Source of the DNA: Gammaproteobacteria bacterium
GTDB lineage: Bacteria; Pseudomonadota; Gammaproteobacteria; SZUA-152
Length of the DNA stretch: 12,818 bases
Reading direction: 5' to 3'
Assembly: GCA_030617485.1 (NCBI GenBank)
Contig: JAUWVK010000032.1
Coordinates: 1 to 12,818 of the forward strand
Below, piece by piece: positions 6,848-12,818 of the stretch. Made by a program: the position numbers and the translations under genes. The first letter of the stretch is position 1, and every line of letters starts with the position of its first letter. The notes below the pieces were generated by a model. The model ran no database searches and was not told the origin of the DNA. It worked only from the letters and a program-made list of their open reading frames with translations.

Positions 6848-7186
6848 TTACCTAAACCCAGGCAAATGATCTCCACCCATCAAATGTAGGTGTAAGTGAA
6901 ACACTTCCTGTCCACCAGCGGGCCCCGTATTAATAATAGTGCGAAAACCATCATTGAGACCCTGATCTTTTGCCAATTTCGGCAACAAACGCATCATATG
7001 CGCCATCACCTCATCAAACGATTCATCTATTTCATTCAAACTATCGACATGTTCACGCGGAATCATTAATAAATGAATGTCCGCCTTGGGATAAATGTCT
7101 TTAAATACATAGACCTTATCGTCTTCATAGACTTTGTCCGACGGTATCTCACCAGCCAAAATTTTGCAAAATAGACAATCACTCAC
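6848..7186 (-). CDS. hinT: Histidine triad (HIT) nucleotide-binding protein, HinT-like
   Basis: HIT proteins of this type hydrolyse nucleoside phosphoramidates and acyl-nucleotide monophosphates in the cytosol. The 112-residue product has the usual length, with the N-terminal [13 protein letters not shown] (C4, C7). [13 protein letters not shown] is in the middle, [16 protein letters not shown] follows, and the active-site triad H97-x-H99-x-H101 is intact. The start codon is GTG and overlaps the hisE stop by 4 bp (GTGA), implying translational coupling to hisE. A HIT gene between hisE and tatA is a recurring arrangement in proteobacteria; its link to histidine synthesis is not established. 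hinT is the best-fitting name. Confidence 0.94.
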   Translation of the reverse strand: MSDCLFCKILAGEIPSDKVYEDDKVYVFKDIYPKADIHLLMIPREHVDSLNEIDESFDEVMAHMMRLLPKLAKDQGLNDGFRTIINTGPAGGQEVFHLHLHLMGGDHLPGFR

Positions 7187-7500
7187 GATTTTCTACTGGC
7201 CTTCTCTTCCAGCCCCGACAGGCCAAAACGCCGCTGCAGCTCATCCAGCACCTGTTGCGGACCCAGGCCCTGATCGGCCAGCATCACCAAAGTATGAAAC
7301 CACAGGTCTGCTGTTTCATAAATAATCTTTTCCGCATCGCCATCTTTGGCAGCCATTACAGTTTCAGTGGCTTCTTCACCGATTTTTTTAAGGATCGCAT
7401 CCAGCCCCTTATCGTATAAACTGGCCACATAGGAAGAATCTGGTGACGCGCCTTTGCGTGACTCCAGTACTTCCGCTAGTTGTGTCAAAACATCACTCAT
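7183..7500 (-). CDS. hisE: Phosphoribosyl-ATP pyrophosphatase HisE
   Basis: Hydrolyses phosphoribosyl-ATP to phosphoribosyl-AMP and pyrophosphate, the second step of histidine synthesis. The 105-residue all-helical product carries the family motifs [14 protein letters not shown] and [13 protein letters not shown], whose glutamates and aspartate bind magnesium in the MazG-like fold. It is a stand-alone protein, whereas enteric bacteria fuse it to HisI. It starts with ATG 29 bp after hisI and its stop overlaps the GTG start of the HIT gene. Confidence 0.96.
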   Translation of the reverse strand: MSDVLTQLAEVLESRKGASPDSSYVASLYDKGLDAILKKIGEEATETVMAAKDGDAEKIIYETADLWFHTLVMLADQGLGPQQVLDELQRRFGLSGLEEKASRKS

Positions 7501-7529
7501 TCTTTAATTCACAGATTTACTTATACTGC

Positions 7530-7922
7530 TCATTTATAAATGTCGTTCGGATCTCTTATAACGGGCTCTGTCTCAACCCATTGTCCATTTTGGTATCGAC
7601 GATAAAAACAACGCTCTCTACCTGTATGGCAGGATATGCCGCCCACCTGTTCTACTGACAACAATACCACGTCAGCATCACAATCGAGACGCAGGTCTTT
7701 GAGATTTTGCACATGACCGGACTCTTCACCCTTACGCCATAACTTCTGGCGAGAACGCGACCAATAAATGGCGCGGCCTTCGTTTACAGTCAGCTGCAGA
7801 GCTTCACGATTCATCCACGCCATCATTAACACTTTGCCTGATGCCGCATCCTGGGCAATAGCTGGCACCAATCCATCGGCGTCCCATTTGATCTCATTCA
7901 GCCATGCGATTTCATCACTCAC
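7530..7922 (-). CDS. hisI: Phosphoribosyl-AMP cyclohydrolase HisI
   Basis: Opens the adenine ring of phosphoribosyl-AMP, the third step of histidine synthesis. The 130-residue product contains the expected [12 protein letters not shown], the [17 protein letters not shown] segment, the DCDAD metal site (D80, C81, D82, D84) and zinc cysteines C98 and C105 in [12 protein letters not shown]. The start is GTG and overlaps the hisF stop by 4 bp. No in-frame ATG lies nearby, and the [11 protein letters not shown] start matches the family. No HisE domain is fused at the C-terminus. Confidence 0.97.
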   Translation of the reverse strand: MSDEIAWLNEIKWDADGLVPAIAQDAASGKVLMMAWMNREALQLTVNEGRAIYWSRSRQKLWRKGEESGHVQNLKDLRLDCDADVVLLSVEQVGGISCHTGRERCFYRRYQNGQWVETEPVIRDPNDIYK

Positions 7923-8692
7923 AAACGCACCTCTACACCCTTCGCTGCCATGGCACGTTTGGCTTCTTCGATAGTAAATTCACCAAAGTGAAAAATACTC
8001 GCCGCCAAAACAGCATCGGCCTTACCTTCGGTTACACCTTCAGCAAGATGCTTCAATTCACCCACGCCACCGGAAGCAATTACCGGCACACTCACCGCTT
8101 CGCTCACCGCGCGTGTTAATTCAAGATCAAAACCGACCCTGGTGCCGTCTCGATCCATGCTGGTCAATAGAATTTCGCCCGCGCCGTAATCCACCATTTT
8201 TTTCGCCCAATCGATGGCATCAATACCTGTAGGCTTACGGCCACCATGAGTGAAAATTTCCCAACGTTTGGGCTCACCCTCTGCACTCACACACTTGGCA
8301 TCAATGGCAACCACAATACACTGCGAACCAAATTTTTCGGCCGCTTCACGAACGAATTCAGGATTAAAAACTGCCGCAGTATTAATACCCACTTTATCCG
8401 CGCCGGCATTTAACATGCGCCGAATATCATCCACCGTGCGAATACCACCACCAACGGTTAACGGAATAAATACCTGACCAGCCACTTCCTCTACCACATG
8501 GATCATGGTCTCTCGGTTATCAGAACTGGCAGTGATATCAAGAAAGGTGATTTCATCCGCCCCTTCTTCATCATAACGTTTAGCAATTTCTACCGGATCA
8601 CCCGCATCACGAATATCGACAAACTGAACGCCTTTGACAACGCGACCGTTATCAACATCAAGACAGGGAATAATTCGTTTTGCCAGACCCAT
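7919..8692 (-). CDS. hisF: Imidazole glycerol phosphate synthase cyclase subunit HisF
   Basis: With HisH it converts PRFAR and ammonia to imidazole glycerol phosphate and AICAR. The 257-residue (beta-alpha)8 barrel has [16 protein letters not shown] at the N-terminus, the phosphate-binding [10 protein letters not shown] and IASGGVGEL motifs, and the catalytic aspartates D12 and D131 (equivalent to D11 and D130 in shorter homologues). It starts 12 bp after hisA and overlaps hisI by 4 bp, so hisA-hisF-hisI form a tight translational block. Confidence 0.97.
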   Translation of the reverse strand: MGLAKRIIPCLDVDNGRVVKGVQFVDIRDAGDPVEIAKRYDEEGADEITFLDITASSDNRETMIHVVEEVAGQVFIPLTVGGGIRTVDDIRRMLNAGADKVGINTAAVFNPEFVREAAEKFGSQCIVVAIDAKCVSAEGEPKRWEIFTHGGRKPTGIDAIDWAKKMVDYGAGEILLTSMDRDGTRVGFDLELTRAVSEAVSVPVIASGGVGELKHLAEGVTEGKADAVLAASIFHFGEFTIEEAKRAMAAKGVEVRL

Positions 8693-8704
8693 TAACTATT
8701 TTCT

Positions 8705-9463
8705 CTATTTTTGATTGCTTGCAAACGTTAGTGACAGCTCATCGGACAACTTTTGTCCTTCAACAAAATCTAGCGTGCCTTCGTAAATCGCACGGCCAGT
8801 AATTGCACCCATGATGCCTTCACCTTCAACTTCACATAAGGCGCGAACATCATCCAGATTAGTAATGCCACCTGATGCAATCACCGGAATATTAATCGCT
8901 TGCGCCAACTTAACGGTTGCCTCCACGTTAACACCCTGCATCATGCCGTCACGCGAAATATCCGTGTACACAATAGCTTCGACACCGTCATGCTCAAAAT
9001 GTTTAGCCATATCGATCACATCGTGATGTGACAACTTCGACCACCCATCAATGGCCACTTTGCCATCTTTGGCATCCAGACCAATGATAATATGACCGGG
9101 AAAGGCCAGACAAATATCCGAGACAAAGTGCGGTGCATTCACCGCCTTGGTACCGATAATCACGTACTGCACACCAACATCCAGATAAGCCTGAATGGTT
9201 TCTTCGTCACGAATACCACCACCAATTTGAACGGGCACATCAGGAAAAGCTTTTACAATTTCGTGCACGATATCTGCATTCATGGGCTTGCCTTCAAAAG
9301 CACCATTCAAGTCAACCAAATGTAAACGACGAGCGCCGGCATCAACCCAACGCTGCGCCATGGCAACCGGATCATCCGAGAACACAGTATCGTCTTCCAT
9401 GCGGCCCTGTTTCAATCGAACACACTTACCGTCTTTTAAATCAATTGCGGGTATTAACAGCAT
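8705..9463 (-). CDS. hisA: ProFAR isomerase HisA
   Basis: Isomerises ProFAR to PRFAR, the fourth step of histidine synthesis. The 252-residue barrel has [17 protein letters not shown] with catalytic D8, the [11 protein letters not shown] phosphate loop, catalytic D130 in [10 protein letters not shown], and [15 protein letters not shown] sits 7 nt before the ATG. An 87-bp gap before it, the longest between hisB and the HIT gene, holds a three-copy tandem repeat. Confidence 0.97.
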   Translation of the reverse strand: MLLIPAIDLKDGKCVRLKQGRMEDDTVFSDDPVAMAQRWVDAGARRLHLVDLNGAFEGKPMNADIVHEIVKAFPDVPVQIGGGIRDEETIQAYLDVGVQYVIIGTKAVNAPHFVSDICLAFPGHIIIGLDAKDGKVAIDGWSKLSHHDVIDMAKHFEHDGVEAIVYTDISRDGMMQGVNVEATVKLAQAINIPVIASGGITNLDDVRALCEVEGEGIMGAITGRAIYEGTLDFVEGQKLSDELSLTFASNQK

Positions 9464-9480
9464 TCCTAAGCCTCATTGAG

Positions 9481-9531
9481 CATTAGCTTTGTTTAAACGT
9501 TAGTTTTGTTCAAACATTAGTCTCGTTAAAT
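9481..9531. repeat. Three tandem 17-bp repeats in the hisH-hisA gap
   Basis: The units are CATTAGCTTTGTTTAAA (9481-9497), CGTTAGTTTTGTTCAAA (9498-9514) and CATTAGTCTCGTTAAAT (9515-9531). The first two agree at 14 of 17 positions and the third is more diverged. A possible degenerate fourth unit overlaps the hisA ribosome-binding region. They lie entirely between the hisH stop and the hisA start. Confidence 0.65.
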
Positions 9532-9550
9532 TTTTCTGTGCAACTCAAAA

Positions 9551-10198
9551 TTAATATTGTCCATCCCATTTCACAAAATTCGCATACAGCTGCAGGCCGG
9601 CGTGCTGACTTTTTTCCGGATGGAACTGCACTGCAAATACATTTTCTTTGGTCAGCGCCGCTGCAAATGGAAACCCATACACGGTTGAACCTGCAATGGG
9701 TTCCGGCCCCGCCGGTTGAACATAATAACTGTGCACAAAATAAAACCGTGTGTCAGGAACAATGTCTTTCCACATAGGATGCGGCATAGTCTGATCAACC
9801 TGATTCCAGCCCATGTGCGGCACTTTAAGGCGCTCATTGGTTATTGGATCACGCAAGTCTTCGCCAAACGCTTCCACCGTGCCCGGAAACAAGCCTAAAC
9901 ATTCAACCCCATCGTTTTCAGCGCTGGATTCCATCATTGCCTGCAGCCCAACACAGACTCCTAATAATGGACGGCTATTTGCCACCTCATGCACCACAGA
10001 GTCTAGACCAAGACGTTTGATTTCACCCATGCAATCACGCATTGCTCCCACGCCGGGCAGGACTACACGATCGGCTTCAAGAATTTTTGCTTTGTCCGCA
10101 GTGACCACCACACGAAAGTCGCCGGGCACATGCTCCAGCGCCTTGGCGACCGAGTGCAGGTTGCCCATGCCATAATCAATAACTGCTACAGTTTTCAT
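9551..10198 (-). CDS. hisH: Imidazole glycerol phosphate synthase glutaminase subunit HisH
   Basis: A class I glutamine amidotransferase that feeds ammonia to HisF. The 215-residue product has the [13 protein letters not shown]-terminus, the nucleophile C82 in [10 protein letters not shown], and the H193/E195 pair in VQFHPEKS, so the catalytic triad is complete. PGVGAM and the HMGWN and YFVHSYYV segments are also conserved. It lies 30 bp after hisB with no obvious ribosome-binding site, which may reflect coupled translation. Confidence 0.97.
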   Translation of the reverse strand: MKTVAVIDYGMGNLHSVAKALEHVPGDFRVVVTADKAKILEADRVVLPGVGAMRDCMGEIKRLGLDSVVHEVANSRPLLGVCVGLQAMMESSAENDGVECLGLFPGTVEAFGEDLRDPITNERLKVPHMGWNQVDQTMPHPMWKDIVPDTRFYFVHSYYVQPAGPEPIAGSTVYGFPFAAALTKENVFAVQFHPEKSQHAGLQLYANFVKWDGQY

Positions 10199-10228
10199 GG
10201 TTAATGTGTTTGCTTGGAAAGGAGCGCG

Positions 10229-10822
10229 CTACAAAGAACCCTTGGTTGATGGCAGTGTGTCACCCATGCGCGAATCCATTTCAATCGCCATACGCACAGC
10301 ACGACCAAAGGCTTTAAAAATAGTTTCCGCAATGTGGTGCGCATTCTTGCCGCGAATATTATCAATGTGCAACGTCACCTGAGCGTGATTAATAAACCCC
10401 TGAAAAAATTCTGACAACAGGTCCATATCAAAGTCGCCCACACGAGCACGAGTATATTCCACACCGTATTCCATCCCAGGACGACCGGAAAAATCTATCA
10501 CCACGCGTGACAATGCCTCGTCCAACGGCACGTATGCGTGGCCGTAACGACGTATGCCTTTTTTATCTCCGATAGCTTCCGCAAATGCCTGACCCAGGGT
10601 AATACCCACATCTTCCACGGTGTGGTGGGCATCAATGTGTAAATCACCTTTGGCCTTGATATCAAGATCGATTAATCCGTGCCTGGCCACCTGATCCAGC
10701 ATGTGGTCAAGAAAAGGCACACCGGTATCAACATTGTAGTTGCCGGACCCATCCAGGTTAATGCTGACCTGAATTTGTGTCTCCAGGGTGTCTCTTTTTA
10801 TAGTGGCTTTACGGTCAGCCAT
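10229..10822 (-). CDS. hisB: Imidazoleglycerol-phosphate dehydratase HisB
   Basis: Dehydrates imidazole glycerol phosphate to imidazole acetol phosphate. The 197-residue product is the monofunctional form, without the N-terminal histidinol-phosphatase domain found in enteric bacteria. Both internally repeated metal-binding motifs are present: DAHHTVED (H66, H67, E70) and NAHHIAE (H162, H163, E166). GVPFLDHML, and the SEFFQGF and FKAFGRA segments, are also typical. GGAG lies 6 nt before the ATG. A histidinol-phosphate phosphatase gene must be elsewhere in the genome. Confidence 0.97.
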   Translation of the reverse strand: MADRKATIKRDTLETQIQVSINLDGSGNYNVDTGVPFLDHMLDQVARHGLIDLDIKAKGDLHIDAHHTVEDVGITLGQAFAEAIGDKKGIRRYGHAYVPLDEALSRVVIDFSGRPGMEYGVEYTRARVGDFDMDLLSEFFQGFINHAQVTLHIDNIRGKNAHHIAETIFKAFGRAVRMAIEMDSRMGDTLPSTKGSL

Positions 10823-10854
10823 GCTTATCTCCAGGTACTTTTAATGTCGGGACT

Positions 10855-10885
10855 TTATGCTGTTCTTTCTAACTGCATAGCATAA
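10855..10885 (-). repeat. Weak inverted repeat in the hisC-hisB gap
   Basis: TTATGCT (10855-10861) and AGCATAA (10879-10885) are perfect 7-bp arms around a 17-nt loop, and a TAACGTTA palindrome overlaps the second arm at 10883-10890. The 111-bp gap has no T-run after the stem. It could be a minor processing site or chance. Confidence 0.25.
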
Positions 10886-10933
10886 CGTTAAGCGCCAGTT
10901 GATTGAAGTGCCTGATGTTTTTTATAACCGTTT

Positions 10934-12076
10934 TCAATCCGGACTCCCTTCTAAAGCAGTCAGCAAAGCAGACAAAAAGGCCTCATTTTGCTTGGGACTG
11001 CCAACCGTCACTCGCAGGCAATCCTGCAATACCCCACCCACCGGTGACAGGTTCTTGATGAGCACACCCTGTGCCTTGAGGGATTCGAATACCTCGGTGG
11101 CATCATTCGCACCCCCTTTATTGACATGAAAAAGAATGAAGTTCGCTCGGCTGGGGTAAGGTTTGATGCCTGCTATTGCCTCCAGAGCCGCCATCAGCTT
11201 TTCTCTGTCTTCGCAGATTTGCCGGGTTTGTTGATCCAGCACCTCGCGATGCGCCAGGGCAAATTCGGCGCTTTTCTGGGTCAGCACATTGATATTGTAA
11301 GGCAGGCGAACTTTATCAAACTCAGCCAGCCAGGCCGATGGACCCGCCAGCAAACCCAGTCGCAGTCCCGCCAGCCCCATTTTGGAGACCGTGCGCATCA
11401 CCACCAGATTCTCGTGTTTTTTATTACCAGTGCCCAGCTCAGGCATAAAACTATCGCCCGCAAAGGCATGGTAAGCCTCGTCCACTACCACCAAACCGGG
11501 GCTAGCATCGATGATGGTCTGAACCGCCTTGCGGTCAAACAGGTTACCCGTGGGATTGTTGGGGTAGGCTAAGAACACGATGGCCGGCTGCTGTTCTTCG
11601 ATGGCCGCCAACATGGCGGGTAAATCGAGATCAAAATCATCGGCAAGCGGCACACCGATGTAATCCATGCCAGTAAACGTGGCAATCATTTTGTACATCA
11701 CAAAACTGGGCTCAGGCGCCAGAATCTTGCGGCCTGGCTGAGCCATGGCCATGGCAATCATCTGAATCAGTTCATCTGAACCATTGCCCAGCAACACATC
11801 AATGCCATTGTTATCGCTAAAGTGACCGCCAAAGGGAACACCCATCGCCTGACCCAGACTTTCTTTGAGACCTGCCGGTGATGGATCTGGATAACGATTC
11901 AATTCCACATCACGTAACACCGCCAGCCACTCGTCCACCATAGCTTCCGGCCAGTTATAGGGATTTTCCATGGCATCCAGTTTGATGACATCACCCGAGT
12001 CCGGCACGTGGTAAGCCGATAGCGCGCGAATTTCGGGGCGCACCCAGGTGGCAACGGTGTCAGTTAATTTACTCAC
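10934..12076 (-). CDS. hisC: Histidinol-phosphate aminotransferase HisC
   Basis: A PLP-dependent class I/II aminotransferase that converts imidazole acetol phosphate and glutamate to histidinol phosphate. The 380-residue product has VRPEIRALSAYHVPD at the start, ENPYNWP, GNGSDELI, YPNNPTG (171-177), DEAYHAF with Y202, the PLP lysine K232 in TVSKMGLAGLRLG (R239 follows) and the substrate-carboxylate arginine R355 in LRVTVGSP. It starts with GTG; no ribosome-binding site is evident, but the N-terminus fits the family. It lies 79 bp after hisD and 111 bp before hisB. Confidence 0.96.
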   Translation of the reverse strand: MSKLTDTVATWVRPEIRALSAYHVPDSGDVIKLDAMENPYNWPEAMVDEWLAVLRDVELNRYPDPSPAGLKESLGQAMGVPFGGHFSDNNGIDVLLGNGSDELIQMIAMAMAQPGRKILAPEPSFVMYKMIATFTGMDYIGVPLADDFDLDLPAMLAAIEEQQPAIVFLAYPNNPTGNLFDRKAVQTIIDASPGLVVVDEAYHAFAGDSFMPELGTGNKKHENLVVMRTVSKMGLAGLRLGLLAGPSAWLAEFDKVRLPYNINVLTQKSAEFALAHREVLDQQTRQICEDREKLMAALEAIAGIKPYPSRANFILFHVNKGGANDATEVFESLKAQGVLIKNLSPVGGVLQDCLRVTVGSPKQNEAFLSALLTALEGSPD

Positions 12077-12155
12077 GAGAATTCTAGATTTTATATCTAA
12101 GTTTTATAATCTGGATTGTTGAATGGTGTATGAATAGTGGTTAAGCAGTCAGCAA

Positions 12156-12818
12156 TTAATCCTTGATTCGGTACTCTGCCGAACGCGCATGAGCCTCAAG
12201 ACCCTCGCCGCGCGCCAGGGTGGAAGCCGTTTTACCCAGTTCCGAGGCTCCCTCTGCCGAACACATAATCAGGCTGGAGCGTTTCTGAAAATCATAAACA
12301 CCCAGGGGCGACGAGTAACGCGCCGTGCGCGACGTCGGTAAGACGTGATTGGGGCCGGCACAATAATCACCCAGCGCTTCAGCCGTATAACGACCCATAA
12401 AAATAGCACCCGCGTGTTTGATCTGTTTCGCCATTACTTCGGGATCTTCAACAGAGAGCTCCAGATGTTCTGGTGCAATGGTATTTGAAACCGCGATAGC
12501 CTCATCCATGTCTTTCACCTGTATCAGTGCCCCACGATCGGTAAGCGAAGCACGAATAATATCGGTACGTTCCATGGTGGGTAACAATTTTTCGATACTG
12601 GCCTGCACTCTATCAAGGTAATCCGCATCTGGGCAAAGCAGAATAGATTGCGCATCTTCATCATGTTCGGCCTGTGAAAACAGGTCCATGGCGATCCAGT
12701 CCGGATCGGTCTTGCCATCACAAATCACCAGAATTTCCGAAGGACCGGCAATCATATCGATGCCCACGGTACCGAACACATAACGCTTGGCAGTGGCGAC
12801 ATAAATGTTGCCCGGGCC
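12156..12818 (-). CDS. hisD: Histidinol dehydrogenase HisD, C-terminal half (cut by window edge)
   Basis: Oxidises histidinol to histidine in two NAD-dependent steps. The reading frame is open to the last base of the window and begins inside the conserved [16 protein letters not shown] segment. About 210 N-terminal residues therefore lie outside and 220 are present. Visible features are [13 protein letters not shown], the zinc ligands in SQAEHDED (Gln and His), the [13 protein letters not shown] segment with a zinc aspartate, DFQKRSS, and the C-terminal histidine in [11 protein letters not shown]. This is truncation by the window, not a pseudogene; the in-frame GTG at 12779 is an internal codon, not a start. 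Confidence 0.96.
   Translation of the reverse strand, partial: GPGNIYVATAKRYVFGTVGIDMIAGPSEILVICDGKTDPDWIAMDLFSQAEHDEDAQSILLCPDADYLDRVQASIEKLLPTMERTDIIRASLTDRGALIQVKDMDEAIAVSNTIAPEHLELSVEDPEVMAKQIKHAGAIFMGRYTAEALGDYCAGPNHVLPTSRTARYSSPLGVYDFQKRSSLIMCSAEGASELGKTASTLARGEGLEAHARSAEYRIKD

Noticed and set aside
11126..11572. A 148-codon open frame on the plus strand, opposite hisC
   Set aside because: It runs antisense to fully conserved HisC motifs and resembles no protein family; it is a shadow frame.
12077..12155. AT-rich hisD-hisC gap as an internal promoter
   Set aside because: TATA-like strings are present but no -35 element at suitable spacing is convincing.
12156..12818. hisD as a broken gene
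   Set aside because: The frame is intact to the window edge and begins inside a conserved motif; the missing half is simply outside the window.

Overview
The window looks like a housekeeping segment of a gammaproteobacterial chromosome with moderate base composition. The Tat proteins closely resemble the enterobacterial ones in sequence. The order hisD-C-B-H-A-F-I-E, then a HIT protein, then tatABC, is an arrangement familiar from beta- and gammaproteobacteria. I see no phage, insertion sequence, CRISPR array, tRNA or rRNA, and no gap between genes longer than about 220 bases.

Layout. (1) Positions 29-2506, minus strand: a signal-peptide-bearing DUF255/thioredoxin-fold protein followed by an exported MsrA, probably one operon for periplasmic redox work. 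(2) Positions 2507-2725: divergent regulatory region. (3) Positions 2726-4407, plus strand: an IscA/HesB-type Fe-S carrier with an unusual cysteine tail, then an ATP-grasp ligase whose first codons form a strong RNA hairpin. (4) Positions 4443-4727, minus strand: YggX, with its own likely promoter. (5) Positions 4831-6764, minus strand: tatA, tatB and tatC, with a long hairpin-containing gap between tatA and tatB and a very acidic C-terminal tail on TatC. (6) Positions 6848-12818, minus strand: HIT protein, hisE, hisI, hisF, hisA, hisH, hisB, hisC and the 3' half of hisD. The window edge cuts hisD, so hisG, if linked, lies beyond.

The his genes cover most of histidine biosynthesis: HisE and HisI open the ring, HisA isomerises, HisH/HisF build the imidazole, HisB dehydrates, HisC transaminates and HisD oxidises to histidine. 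hisB is monofunctional and hisI and hisE are separate genes, unlike the enterobacterial fusions. Stop/start overlaps (hisF/hisI, hisE/HIT, tatB/tatC) point to translational coupling and a long shared transcript.

Nothing here is convincingly a new system. The parts most worth a second look are the Fe-S carrier/ATP-grasp pair with its start-codon-proximal hairpin, the exported DUF255-MsrA pair, the TatC tail, the tatA-tatB spacer, and a three-copy 17-bp tandem repeat before hisA.
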